DNA of 64,000 nucleotides. Source: Arthrobacter frigidicola. Its GTDB lineage: Bacteria > Actinomycetota > Actinomycetes > Actinomycetales > Micrococcaceae. The stretch spans positions 186,001-250,000 of the forward strand of contig QZVU01000002.1 of NCBI GenBank assembly GCA_003602285.1, given 5' to 3'. Positions 55,306 to 64,000 of the stretch are shown here, one piece after another; the stretch's first letter is position 1; every line of letters begins with the position of its first letter. The notes below the pieces were generated by a model that made no database searches, was not told the DNA's origin, and saw nothing but the letters and a program-made list of their open reading frames with translations. A program made the position numbers and the translations under genes.

Positions 55306-55410
55306 CCCACCTCCCCCTTGGACATTCGACGATCAGTTCGCAGTATACTTAAACCGCTGGCTCCCCTTTCTGCGATTCCCCCATACGCAGAACGTGGAGC
55401 CAGCTTTTCG

Positions 55411-55671
55411 TTAAGCCGGGCCGGTCGTATCCGCCCAGGTCAATCCCCGGCCCCAGGCCGGCGGGACTGCCGCGAGAAGTGCCACCAGGGGAAGCAGCAC
55501 CCCGAGGTACACGGCAATCTGGGTGCCCACGGGGCGGGGTCCATCGAGGATCGGCCGCGGGCCTTTCGACTCGGGCTTGTCCCGGGCGTGGCTGGAGAAG
55601 TCGACAGCCGAGTCGGTTTTCGAGGGCCGGAATCCCGGTTCCGCCCGCTGCTGTGGGTCTCGCAAAGTCAT
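55411..55671 (-). pseudogene. possible 5' remnant of a fatty acid desaturase gene
   Basis: This 86-codon frame has a polar N-terminus, then PVGTQIAVYLGVLLPLVALL and AAVPPAWGRGLTWAD, which recalls the first membrane helix and AAVPxAWGWGL segment of actinobacterial acyl-CoA desaturases. It stops just after this point; no histidine boxes follow in any frame before the HTH gene. I read it as the front end of a desaturase truncated at about 55411. It could instead be a genuine small membrane protein. The upstream inverted repeat looks like a retained operator. Confidence 0.45.
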
Positions 55672-55703
55672 GGTGGACCTGCCTTCTCCGGGAAGCGCCG
55701 CAC

Positions 55704-55738
55704 AACCTACGGCAGCGTAACTTACGCAATCGTAGGTT
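55704..55738. promoter_or_regulatory. 35-bp nested inverted repeat, operator-like
   Basis: AACCTACG and CGTAGGTT are perfect outer arms; GCGTAA and TTACGC are perfect inner arms around one central C; only the three bases between them do not match. It stands 33 bases upstream of the truncated desaturase-like gene. The size and nested form suit a TetR-type dimer pair or the two-HTH regulator nearby. Confidence 0.6.
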
Positions 55739-55771
55739 TGCTCGGCCGGCCCATCAAGACCCTGAGGACTC

Positions 55772-57061
55772 CTAGCTGCCCCGAACCCTCAGGTCGGCGT
55801 AGACAAGGCGGTGGTCGCTCGAGGGAAACGGGAAGATTCCGGTCAGGTCGGAGCCGGGGGTTCCCACCCGTGGCCAGAAGACTCCGCTTCGAAGCACCGG
55901 AAGGTTCTTTGAAGGCAGCACGTAGTCGACGCGGAGGTTCCCGGCGGACTGGTCCTCGAAGTCGGCAGTGTCGTGCGCCGGGAGGGTGCGGTGCTGCGCG
56001 TTGGCACCTCCCTGCAGGGCCGACGCCTCCGCCGCCCCCTCGGAGGACGGCAGCGGGTCGTGCACCAGGCGGTGGGTCAGGAGCTGGTCGATCGAGCCCG
56101 CGATCGAGTCGCCGTCCAGGGGATCGCTGTTCTGGTCCCCCAGGATGACGAACCGCTCGCCCCCGTCGAGCCCGCCCCACCGGCCCTGGTCGTCGTAGAG
56201 GTAGGCCGCCGCCTTCCCGCCTTCGATGTAGTCGGCCCACAACCGGATCTCATCGTTGTTGCGCCTGCCGTTGCGGTCCTCGCGCCCGTCGAAGACCGGC
56301 GGCGTGGGGTGGCTGGCCAGGATGTGGATCGATTTTTTGCCGATGATTACCGGAACATCCCAGTGGGACTTGCTGGAGAGCCGCACTTGGGCCAGTTCGT
56401 CGGCGGAATACCAGTCGGCTCCGCCCGACACCGGGTCGGTGGGAAGCAGCGCGCCGGGCATGTCGCTCCACTTGAAGTTCTTGAAGGTGCGGACGTTGGC
56501 CGTGTCGATCGGATACTTCGAGTAGAGAACCATGCCGTACTGGCCCTCGAAGGCTCCGTAGCCGAACGCGTCGTCCGGCCCGCCGATGGCGCCGTCGTTG
56601 TTGAGGTCAAGGCCGCTGGGAACACCGGTATTGGACGGCGCGGTGTAGACGTAGGGGTAGGTGATGCCCCGCGCGCCGCCCGAGCCGACCGCGAGGTAGT
56701 TGGTGCGGAAGAGCTCGGCCGCGCGGTGTTCGGGGTCGTAATCGAATTCGTTGAGGAGCACCACATCGGGAGCGGTGGTCTGGATGATTCCCGCGACCGC
56801 CCGCGCCTGGGTACTCGTGGTGCCCGACAGTTCGCGGACCAGGTCCCCGGGGTTCTGCCGGTTGAGGCTGGCATTGTAGGTTGCGACCCGGACCGGGGAA
56901 GCCTCGGCGGCCTTCTCCGCCACCGCCACGTGCGCGGCGGGCTTTGCGGGGACGGGAACCGCGGAGGCGGGAACCGCTGCGGATCCGGTGGCGAAAATGC
57001 CACCGGCCGCGACCATTGCGGCAGCCATCAACGCAGTCAAGCACCGTCTCAAGAAGCGCAT
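55772..57061 (-). CDS. secreted endonuclease/exonuclease/phosphatase-family protein
   Basis: This 429-residue protein starts with a signal peptide (RRCLTALMAAAMVAAGG, cleavage near PASA). The catalytic fold shows RVATYNASLNR, DVVLLNEFDY (metal Glu), ASHPTPPVFDG, LGDQNSDPLDGD and the final SSDHRLVYADL (Asp-His). A calcium-loop-like LDLNNDGAIGGPDDAFG insert lies near the middle. It is an exported nuclease or phosphodiesterase of unknown substrate. The ATG at 57061 follows GGAAGGGAC; an ATG six codons earlier is possible. Confidence 0.85.
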   Translation of the reverse strand: MRFLRRCLTALMAAAMVAAGGIFATGSAAVPASAVPVPAKPAAHVAVAEKAAEASPVRVATYNASLNRQNPGDLVRELSGTTSTQARAVAGIIQTTAPDVVLLNEFDYDPEHRAAELFRTNYLAVGSGGARGITYPYVYTAPSNTGVPSGLDLNNDGAIGGPDDAFGYGAFEGQYGMVLYSKYPIDTANVRTFKNFKWSDMPGALLPTDPVSGGADWYSADELAQVRLSSKSHWDVPVIIGKKSIHILASHPTPPVFDGREDRNGRRNNDEIRLWADYIEGGKAAAYLYDDQGRWGGLDGGERFVILGDQNSDPLDGDSIAGSIDQLLTHRLVHDPLPSSEGAAEASALQGGANAQHRTLPAHDTADFEDQSAGNLRVDYVLPSKNLPVLRSGVFWPRVGTPGSDLTGIFPFPSSDHRLVYADLRVRGS

Positions 57062-57176
57062 AAGTCCCTTCCGTATCATCCCTGTCCGGTATCAAACCCT
57101 ACCGGCCGGCAGCCGAGGCGGCACCGCCTGGACGATAACGATTTCGACCTGGAGCTTCCGGAAGCGGCACCCGGAG

Positions 57177-57204
57177 TCCCCCCTCGGGCGACGGCGAGGG
57201 GGGA
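57177..57204. terminator. hairpin between two minus-strand genes
   Basis: TCCCCCCTCG and CGAGGGGGGA form a perfect 10-bp stem with an 8-base loop, about 70 bases after the stop of the membrane protein gene and before the nuclease start. Termination or attenuation is likely. Confidence 0.55.
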
Positions 57205-57272
57205 ATTTCCCGGGGACGGTCCCGCCGGGAATGCACCCGGCGTTATCGGACTCACCCCCCGATTTCGGGCCG

Positions 57273-57941
57273 TTACGCCTCCGGTGACGGCGCCCGCGGG
57301 GGGCCCGCGCGTCGCCGCGGAGGCTCCTTGGGCAGCCGCGAGGATCCCTGCGACCGTTCGACGCCTGCCGCCGCCTCCGCCGCACCCAGGGCCCGCTCCA
57401 GCGCCAGGACCGACGCGGCGTAGTCGGCCAGAACTGAACCCGTCCCGGACTCCAGCCCCACTGCCGGCTCCGGCTCGAGTGCGCGGCGCCGGTGCAGGGC
57501 TTCACGCATGGAGGCAAGCACCCGGCGCGACTCGGGCCCGCGGGTTTCGCTCATTGCCGGGTAGTCAAGGGCCAGTGCCGGGTCGAGCTCGTAGGCCGCC
57601 CAGCGGCGCAGCACGGCGTCGTGCCGGGCCTCGAGGGAGCGCAGCCGCCCGGAGGCGGCGGCGGCCCTCCGGGTCCCGGCCCGCCGCTGCTCCCTCAGCC
57701 CGAGCCAGCCGGTCCCTGCGGTGGTTGCTACGACCGCAGCCGCGGCGGCGGCGCCACCGGCACCCGCCGGGACCGCCGCGAGGCACCCGGCGACCAGGGC
57801 CAGCAGTGAGGCGAAGGCGAGCCAGAAGAGGGTATCGGCGTCCGCACGGCGCTTGAGGGCGGCGTCGATGCGCCAGGCGGCACAGCCGGCCAGCGCCGCT
57901 ATGGCAGCGGCTGCAACGATCAGTGCGGTGGCGTCGGGCAT
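57273..57941 (-). CDS. hypothetical membrane protein
   Basis: This 222-residue protein has three hydrophobic stretches in its first 90 residues (ALIVAAAAIAALAGCAAW, then WLAFASLLALVAGCLAAV and an Ala/Gly-rich one) followed by a long charged helical region rich in Arg, Glu and Ala that could form a coiled coil. I do not recognise a family. The ATG at 57941 avoids a non-conserved extension into the tRNA region. It ends in a basic Pro-rich tail. Confidence 0.55.
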   Translation of the reverse strand: MPDATALIVAAAAIAALAGCAAWRIDAALKRRADADTLFWLAFASLLALVAGCLAAVPAGAGGAAAAAAVVATTAGTGWLGLREQRRAGTRRAAAASGRLRSLEARHDAVLRRWAAYELDPALALDYPAMSETRGPESRRVLASMREALHRRRALEPEPAVGLESGTGSVLADYAASVLALERALGAAEAAAGVERSQGSSRLPKEPPRRRAGPPRAPSPEA

Positions 57942-58060
57942 CGGACTACTTTCGCAGGTGCCGTCCGGACCCTTGGCCCGTCGGGCGGTTGTCCCTCCAT
58001 TGCAGACGCACCACGGGCCGTAGTCAATCCCCCCGCAGCCGGACCTGGCCGGACGCAGAA

Positions 58061-58091
58061 AACCCCGCCCGGCGCGGTGCCGGGCGGGGTT
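58061..58091 (-). terminator. terminator of tRNA-Lys
   Basis: AACCCCGCCCGGC and GCCGGGCGGGGTT form a perfect 13-bp stem with a five-base loop, ending in TTTTC on the minus strand, 20 bases after tRNA-Lys. Confidence 0.85.
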
Positions 58092-58110
58092 GTCAGCACT
58101 CCCGGAGGAG

Positions 58111-58183
58111 TGGGCCCTGTGGGGCTCGAACCCACGACCCACGGATTAAAAGTCCGATGCTCTACCAGCTGAGCTAAAGGCCC
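58111..58183 (-). tRNA. tRNA-Lys (TTT)
   Basis: The acceptor GGGCCTT/AGGGCCC (one G-U pair), D-arm GCTCAGCTGGTAGAGC and anticodon loop CTTTTAA identify tRNA-Lys with discriminator A. The CCA is not encoded. It is a single gene with its own terminator. Confidence 0.96.
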
Positions 58184-58371
58184 GCCGCCTCCGAACCGGT
58201 TTCACCAGCCCGGGCGACTTTTTAACTTTATCCCAAACATCCCGGGGGCGTTGCACCGGGACTCCCACCGCGGGCCTTCCCGCTTCACCGGCACCACCGC
58301 GGTGTCCACCCTTCCGGAACGCCTGGCCTTCGGCTTCGAACGGCCTTCCATAGCAGGAGTATCCTCATTTC

Positions 58372-59019
58372 ATGGACGGCGAATACAACAACAAGAGCCC
58401 ACGGCCGCATAAACCGAAGCCCTTCGCCCCGGTCGATTTCGAGATCTTCGCCGGCGGGATCGACCCGTCCAGGGTCTCCGAGGCCGCACACATGGCAGCG
58501 CACGCGCTGGTGCACCACGGGCGGGAATCCGACGACCCCGAGGTGACCCGCCGGCTGGTCGAACTCGCCGACAAACAGGGCCTTGAGGCCGTGGCGGAGA
58601 TGTGGGCCGAGAGCCCGGCGCGGTCCCTGCCCGGCGCCCTGTGGCGCCTCTACGCCCTGCGCGCCGCAACCCAGAAGGACCCGGAGCGCATCGCCTCCTA
58701 CTTCACCTCCGGCAAGGAGGTGGCCCAGGTCTCGAAGGTTGTCGCCGGCGTCGCCGAACCCCCGGGTGCCACCGAAATGACCGATATGGCCGACAAAATA
58801 CTTTCCGGGGCCTTCGAGGGGGATTTCGACGTCGCCCTCGAACGCTTTGCCGCCTTCTGCCGGGTGGTCGCGCTGGGCCAGGTGAACCATGCGGAGCAGG
58901 CCCACCACTCAAACGAGGCCCACGCATCGAAACTGACGAAGAACTCGCACCGGCTGATCAAGACCGCCGAGGACCTTGAACACGCGGCGGCCGCCTGGCG
59001 GCGGGGGGAGCTTGACTAA
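58372..59019 (+). CDS. conserved hypothetical protein
   Basis: This 215-residue protein is soluble and mostly helical, with a Pro/Lys-rich start (SPRPHKPKPFAPVDFEIFAG) and a His-rich middle-to-end segment NHAEQAHHSNEAHASKL. I do not recognise a function. The gene is followed by 210 bases before the DUF47 gene on the same strand; no known site is visible in that gap. The purely positional link to phosphate uptake is weak. Confidence 0.7.
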   Translation: MDGEYNNKSPRPHKPKPFAPVDFEIFAGGIDPSRVSEAAHMAAHALVHHGRESDDPEVTRRLVELADKQGLEAVAEMWAESPARSLPGALWRLYALRAATQKDPERIASYFTSGKEVAQVSKVVAGVAEPPGATEMTDMADKILSGAFEGDFDVALERFAAFCRVVALGQVNHAEQAHHSNEAHASKLTKNSHRLIKTAEDLEHAAAAWRRGELD

Positions 59020-59229
59020 GCGGGCGCAGGTCACGATGTTGACACGGGCGCGGCGGAGTAGAAGACTGAAACCGGCGTCGGACCGTGGAACCCCCGGGCT
59101 TCAACACTCAGCCGCTTCGAGCGGCCTTCCGCCGAGAGGCGCTCCCGGTTCGACGCCATTACCGCGCCCAGACGCAGTGCGCCACCCGTTCGATAGTTCT
59201 GCAGCCGTGCCTGAGACAGGGAAGCATCA

Positions 59230-59847
59230 GTGAAGTTACGCCTCTTCCCTCAGGAAAACGCAGGCCTTGAACTGCTCTCCCGCATGGCGCGGCAGCTCGT
59301 GCTCGGGGTGGGTACCATGTCGGCGGTGCTCGGCGCTACAACCGAGGAGTACGACCGCCTGGCCGAGGAGATGCACCAGCACGAAGCGGTCTCGACCGAC
59401 CTGCATTTCGCCCTGCTGACCTCGATGCGGACCTCGTTCGTAAACCCGCTCCCCCGCGAGGATCTCTACACCCTTTCCCGCCTGCTCAACGAGGCGATCG
59501 AAAAGCTCGACGGCGCCGCGGAACTGATCGCCCTGTACAAGCTGAGCCGGCTCAGCCAGCGCGCGGCCGAACAGCTCGAAGTGATCAACCGGCAGGCGGA
59601 ACTGACCGCGACCGCCATGCAGCGCCTCGACTCGATGGACGAACTCGAGGAGTACTGGATTGAGATCCTGCGCCTCGCCCGCCGGGCCGAACGCACCCAC
59701 CGCAGCTGGTGCGCCGAACTGCTCGGGGAGCACAAGCCGCTGGCGTACGCCCGGCACCGCGACATCGCCAACCAGCTCGTCGAGGTGACCAAGGACATCC
59801 GCAAGGTCGCCACCCATGTGGGCAGCATCCTGGTCAAGGAATCCTAA
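59230..59847 (+). CDS. DUF47/PhoU-like accessory protein of PiT
   Basis: This 205-residue protein is the helical DUF47 type, a PhoU relative: FPQENAGLELLSRMARQLVL at the start and EYWIEILRLARRAERTHRSW in the third helix bundle. DUF47 genes precede PiT phosphate transporters in many bacteria and probably modulate them. The GTG start is used. The next gene starts immediately after its TAA. Confidence 0.88.
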   Translation: MKLRLFPQENAGLELLSRMARQLVLGVGTMSAVLGATTEEYDRLAEEMHQHEAVSTDLHFALLTSMRTSFVNPLPREDLYTLSRLLNEAIEKLDGAAELIALYKLSRLSQRAAEQLEVINRQAELTATAMQRLDSMDELEEYWIEILRLARRAERTHRSWCAELLGEHKPLAYARHRDIANQLVEVTKDIRKVATHVGSILVKES

Positions 59848-60858
59848 GTGGAGCCCTTCCTGCTGACGGCCGTCATTGCATGCGCCGGCGGCTTCGCCTT
59901 CCTTAACGGCTTCCATGATGTGTCGAACTCGGTGGCGACGGCGGTGCGCACCCGCGCCCTGACCCCAACGATCGCGGTGCTGCTGGCGGCGGCTTTCAGC
60001 CTCACGGGCGCGCTGCTGAGCACTTCGCTGGCACTGTTCCTCACCGACGCGGGGCTGCGCCTGCCGCCGGGCACCACGGGTCTGGGGATCCTGCTGGCGG
60101 GACTGCTGGGAGCCGGCTGCTGGGGCCTCTTCACCTGGTACCGGGGCAAGCCGTCGTCGTCGACCCATGCGCTGATCGGCGGAATCATTGGAGCCGGCGG
60201 CGCGTCACAGCTGATGAGCGGGGCGTCCGTAGCGGGTTCGGAGCGGGTCTTTTTCTTTCAAATCGTGCTGCCGCTGCTGCTCTCCCCCGTGGTGGCCTAT
60301 CTCCTGGCGTACGCCCTGGTGTTCGCCGCGACCTGGGCGCTGCGGTACAACTCGCCCCGCCGGGTCAACCGGGGGAACCGAATGGCCCAGTCCGTTCTCG
60401 CCGGCGCCTTCGCGCTGGGCCACGGCCTTCAGGACGGGCAGCGCACCATGGCCGTCATCCTGCTGGCACTTGTCGCCGCCGGGGCCTCAAGCGGCGGCGA
60501 AATGCCGTTGTGGGTTCAGTTGTTCGCCGCGGCGCTGCTGGCCTGCGGCTCGGCCTTCGGCGGCTGGCGCATCACCCACACCCTGGCGAACCGGCTGGTG
60601 CGGATCGATCCACTGCGCGGCATGAGCGCCCAGGGCGTGAGCACGGCCATGCTGTTCATTGGCGCGATCTCCCTGCAGGTTCCGCTTTCAAGCACCCACA
60701 CGATGACCTCGGCGATCGTCGGGGCTGGGGCGAACCAGCGGTTCGCCTCAGTGCGCGGCACCGAGCTGCTGCGGATCCTCATTGTGTGGGTCGCCACGGC
60801 CGCCGTCGCCGGCCTGCTGGGCGCCGTCTTTTTCCTGGCCCTGAGCCCGGTCCTCTAG
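59848..60858 (+). CDS. pit: low-affinity inorganic phosphate transporter PiT
   Basis: This 336-residue membrane protein has about ten helices in two inverted halves. The first PiT signature is FLNGFHDVSNSVATAV and the second is GHGLQDGQRTMAVI, with SSTHTMTSAIVGAG near the C-terminus. It imports phosphate with protons or metal. The GTG start abuts the DUF47 stop, so the two are one operon. It is convergent with pstCAB. Confidence 0.93.
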   Translation: MEPFLLTAVIACAGGFAFLNGFHDVSNSVATAVRTRALTPTIAVLLAAAFSLTGALLSTSLALFLTDAGLRLPPGTTGLGILLAGLLGAGCWGLFTWYRGKPSSSTHALIGGIIGAGGASQLMSGASVAGSERVFFFQIVLPLLLSPVVAYLLAYALVFAATWALRYNSPRRVNRGNRMAQSVLAGAFALGHGLQDGQRTMAVILLALVAAGASSGGEMPLWVQLFAAALLACGSAFGGWRITHTLANRLVRIDPLRGMSAQGVSTAMLFIGAISLQVPLSSTHTMTSAIVGAGANQRFASVRGTELLRILIVWVATAAVAGLLGAVFFLALSPVL

Positions 60859-60904
60859 GCGCCGGATAAAATCCCTACGCCCGTTCACCCGGGCTTAACC
60901 GCAT

Positions 60905-60949
60905 CGGCCCCGCCGCCGTCCGGATGGTTCCGGGCGGTCGGCGGGGCCG
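60905..60949. terminator. hairpin between pit and pstB
   Basis: CGGCCCCGCCG and CGGCGGGGCCG are perfect 11-bp arms with further partial pairing inside (CCGTCCGG against CCGGGCGG). The element can stop transcripts from both convergent phosphate operons. Confidence 0.65.
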
Positions 60950-60960
60950 GGGAGCGGGCA

Positions 60961-60992
60961 GTGCCTATCCGAACGTGCCTATCCGAACGCGC

Positions 60993-61002
<10 letters not shown>
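60961..61002. repeat. 14-bp tandem triplication of the pstB 3' end
   Basis: GTGCCTATCCGAAC occurs twice exactly (60961 and 60975), then once as GCGCCTATCCGAAG (60989). The third copy holds the last codons and TAG of pstB on the minus strand, so the gene end including the stop codon exists three times. Confidence 0.85.
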
Positions 61003-61772
<770 letters not shown>

Positions 61773-61802
61773 GAATTCCTTTTTCGTTATTGCCGCGGGA
61801 GC

Positions 61803-62906
61803 TCAGCGGCTTGTCTTAGGGGCGAACATACGGGCGATCAGGCGGGCGACGAGATTCAGCAGCATGACCATCAGGATCAGCAGGAGCGCCGCCGCCCAGG
61901 CGCGCTGCGTGCTGGGATCGGTGTTGGTGGGGGAAGTCGGCGTGAGGATCTGGTAGTAGATCAGGGTGGGCAGGGTGCTCATCCATCCGCTAAAGACGTT
62001 CCAGTTGATGGCGCTGGCAAAGCCCGCCGTCACAAGGATAGGAGCCGTCTCGCCGATTACGCGCGCGATCGCGAGGGTTACGCCGGAGGCGATACCGGAG
62101 ATGGCGGTGGGGATCACGACCTTCGTGATGGTGCGCCACTTCCGCACGCCCAGGGCGTAGGCCGCCTCGCGCAGTTCGTTCGGCACGATCTTGAGCATTT
62201 CCTCGGTGGAGCGCACCACCACGGGGATCATCAGGACCGAGAGCGCGACGGCGGCCACGAAGCCCGTGCGGGTTCCGGGGCCGAACAGCAGCCCGAACAG
62301 GGCTGCGGCGAAAAGGCCCGCGACGATCGAGGGGATGCCGGTCATCACGTCGACAAAGAAGGTGATGGCCCGGGTGAGCGGACCGCCCGTACCGTACTCG
62401 ACGAGGTACACGGCGGCGAGCAGACCGATGGGCACCGAGATCGCCGTGGCCCACAGGGTGATCTGCAGGGTGCCGACCACCGCGTGGTAGGCGCCGCCGA
62501 GCACCGGCGTGCCGTTCGCGACAGAGGCGTTGTCGACCGCGCCGGTGACCCCGTTGAGCGAGGTGAACAGGAAGTCGTAGGAGATACCGGGCAGGCCGCG
62601 CTCGAGCACGGTCCACAGCACCGACAGCAGCGGCAGGAGTGCGACGAGGAAAGCCCCGTACACCAGGTAGGTGGCCAGCGAGTCGGTCGCCTTGCGTCCG
62701 CCTTCGACGACCGCGGTCACCGCGGTCGCGCCCAGGAGGAAGAACAGGGCGGAGAAAAGGCCCCAGGACACGGCACTGAAGCCCACGAGGGAGGCCGCGG
62801 CCGCGCCGAAGACCAGGGCCGCGCCGAGGACGAGCCACACGGCGTAGGAGGGCAGCTTCCCCTTGGTGAGGGAGGACTGCCTGCGGGCCAGGGTTGCGCT
62901 AGTCAT
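61803..62906 (-). CDS. pstA: phosphate ABC transporter permease PstA
   Basis: This 367-residue permease is longer than usual by about 80 residues, because three hydrophobic helices and a polar start precede the core. The core has LSVLMIPVVVRSTEEMLKIV and LREAAYALGVRKWRTITKV, the PstA EAA region. The ATG overlaps the pstC stop by one base (TAATG). It forms the channel with PstC. Confidence 0.95.
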   Translation of the reverse strand: MTSATLARRQSSLTKGKLPSYAVWLVLGAALVFGAAAASLVGFSAVSWGLFSALFFLLGATAVTAVVEGGRKATDSLATYLVYGAFLVALLPLLSVLWTVLERGLPGISYDFLFTSLNGVTGAVDNASVANGTPVLGGAYHAVVGTLQITLWATAISVPIGLLAAVYLVEYGTGGPLTRAITFFVDVMTGIPSIVAGLFAAALFGLLFGPGTRTGFVAAVALSVLMIPVVVRSTEEMLKIVPNELREAAYALGVRKWRTITKVVIPTAISGIASGVTLAIARVIGETAPILVTAGFASAINWNVFSGWMSTLPTLIYYQILTPTSPTNTDPSTQRAWAAALLLILMVMLLNLVARLIARMFAPKTSR

Positions 62907-63838
62907 TAGTTGGCCCCCGAGAATTCTTTGTGGCGGGTGATGATCCAGCGCGCCACCATATTGACGGCCAGGGTGATGACGAACAGTACGAGGCCGGCGG
63001 CGATGAGTTCACTGAGCCGGAGCCCGAAGGCCTCGGGGAAGTTGAGGGCGATCTCGGCGGCGATGGTCTGGTTGCCCGAGGCGATGAGGCTCGCGGAGAG
63101 CGCTCCGCCCGAGAGGACCAGGGCGACGGCCATGGTTTCACCGAGCGCACGGCCAAGGCCGAGCATTGCGGCGCTGATGATGCCGGGGCGGGCGAAGGGA
63201 AGGACCGCCATGCGGATCATCTCCCAGCGGGTGGCTCCCATGGCCAGCGCCGCCTCCTCGTGGAGGTTGGGCGTCTGGAGGAAGATCTCCCGGCTCAGGG
63301 AGGTGATGATGGGCAGCACCATGACGGCAAGGACGATGCCGGCCGTGAGCATTGTGCGTCCGGTCTGGCTGGCGGGGCCCTCGAAGATGGGGATCCAGCC
63401 GAGGTTCTTCGCGAGCCAGGCATATCCCTTGGCCAGCTCCGGGGCGAGCACCGCGTAACCCCACGCGCCGTACACCACTGAGGGGATTGCGGCGAGCAGG
63501 TCGATGACGTAGCCGAAGCCCTGTGCGAAGCGCCGGGGGGCGTAGTGGGAGATGAACAGCGCGACGCCGATCCCCAGTGGGGTGGCGATCAGCAGGGCGA
63601 TCGCGGCGGCCACGATCGTTCCGATGACGATGGGGAAGATGTAGGTGGTGAATCCCGCCCCTCCGGTGATCTCGGCGGGATCGGCGCTGGCCACGGGGAG
63701 CGCCTGCACCAGCAGGAACACCGCCACGCTGAAGAGGACGGCGAGGATGAGACAGCCGGCGGCGAGGGTAGCACCGGAGAAAATCTTGTCTCCGGACTGG
63801 CCCGCGCCGCGGGTCTCGGTCAACGTAGTGGTGGACAC
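62906..63838 (-). CDS. pstC: phosphate ABC transporter permease PstC
   Basis: This 310-residue permease has six transmembrane helices and the conserved IDLLAAIPSVVYGAWGYAVL and HEEAALAMGATRWEMIRMAV segments. I chose the GTG at 63838, with AAGGG upstream, over an ATG 12 codons earlier. It is first of pstCAB in the window; pstS is expected just beyond the right edge. Confidence 0.95.
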   Translation of the reverse strand: MSTTTLTETRGAGQSGDKIFSGATLAAGCLILAVLFSVAVFLLVQALPVASADPAEITGGAGFTTYIFPIVIGTIVAAAIALLIATPLGIGVALFISHYAPRRFAQGFGYVIDLLAAIPSVVYGAWGYAVLAPELAKGYAWLAKNLGWIPIFEGPASQTGRTMLTAGIVLAVMVLPIITSLSREIFLQTPNLHEEAALAMGATRWEMIRMAVLPFARPGIISAAMLGLGRALGETMAVALVLSGGALSASLIASGNQTIAAEIALNFPEAFGLRLSELIAAGLVLFVITLAVNMVARWIITRHKEFSGAN

Positions 63839-64000
63839 TGCTAAACCCTTCGGAACTGTTTTGCTGGAGTGCACTCGATGTCTCTTCTAGTGCCTTGGAT
63901 AGTGTTCATCGTTCCTCCAGCCATTACAACCTGACCGCCCCAGCCGGCCTGTACATGAACAGCGGAGTGCCCCGCCCAGTCGTTGGACGACCGGACGGGG
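63839..64000. other. upstream region of pstC, right window edge
   Basis: No gene start is supported in these 162 bases. A downstream-of-pstS linker is expected here. GTTCATC and GTTCCTCC in a row (63904-63918) weakly resemble PHO-box half-sites; the match is too poor to call. Confidence 0.3.

Noticed and set aside
63904-63918. PHO box before pstC
   Set aside because: Half-sites are spaced and spelled differently from the actinobacterial consensus, and the natural promoter of the operon would lie before pstS outside the window.

Overview
The window is high-GC actinobacterial chromosome. Codon use, GTG starts, the gene families (BldC-like HTH, DUF427, DUF3151, DUF6286, DUF6458, Asp23/AmaP cluster) and the fbaA-DUF3151-TrmH-purA-pyrE neighbourhood suggest Micrococcaceae, Arthrobacter-like. 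That placement is inference from gene content; no rRNA lies in the window. About 65 protein genes, four tRNAs and many hairpins, operators and short repeats can be supported.

Bases 1-12257 form an L-arabinose and arabino-oligosaccharide utilisation locus. It holds araB-araD-araA (araA runs off the left edge), a LacI regulator, an intracellular GH51 arabinofuranosidase, a CUT1 ABC importer, a second LacI regulator and a divergent alditol oxidase. Two operator families are visible: ATGTGA-type palindromes before araB with a near-copy inside araD, and TATAACG(A/T)TGTA sites before the importer and before the second LacI gene.

Bases 12273-23667 are mostly housekeeping: a CN hydrolase, DUF427, purA, fbaA, a TrmH methyltransferase, a HAD phosphatase, pyrE, nadE, an exonuclease III and hypotheticals. 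A second CUT1 sugar importer with its own LacI regulator (23941-28387) resembles alpha-glucoside systems. An Asp23/AmaP envelope-stress cluster follows (28657-30895), then tRNA-Glu, tRNA-Asp and tRNA-Phe.

Bases 31585-48053 carry a metallopeptidase, a universal stress protein, CopC, a purine permease, pta-ackA, azlCD, an alcohol dehydrogenase, a GH15 enzyme, a glycerophosphodiesterase and DUF445. Bases 48304-53666 hold two small membrane proteins and a complete fructose PTS operon (fruR-fruK-fruA-ptsH). Bases 53867-55738 hold a two-gene regulator/membrane-protein cassette next to what looks like the 5' remnant of a fatty acid desaturase gene under a large inverted repeat. The right end holds a secreted nuclease/phosphatase, tRNA-Lys, and two phosphate importers facing each other: DUF47-PiT on the plus strand and pstCAB on the minus strand.

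The least explained structure lies between convergent genes. Four equal 30-bp imperfect palindromes stand in a row at 23747-23920. At four other convergent junctions there are short tandem duplications (14, 14, 16 and 17 bp units); three of these include the stop codon of the adjacent gene. No clearly new multi-gene defence or mobile system is visible. The best candidates for something undescribed are the palindrome array, the repeated gene ends and the double-HTH/membrane-protein cassette.
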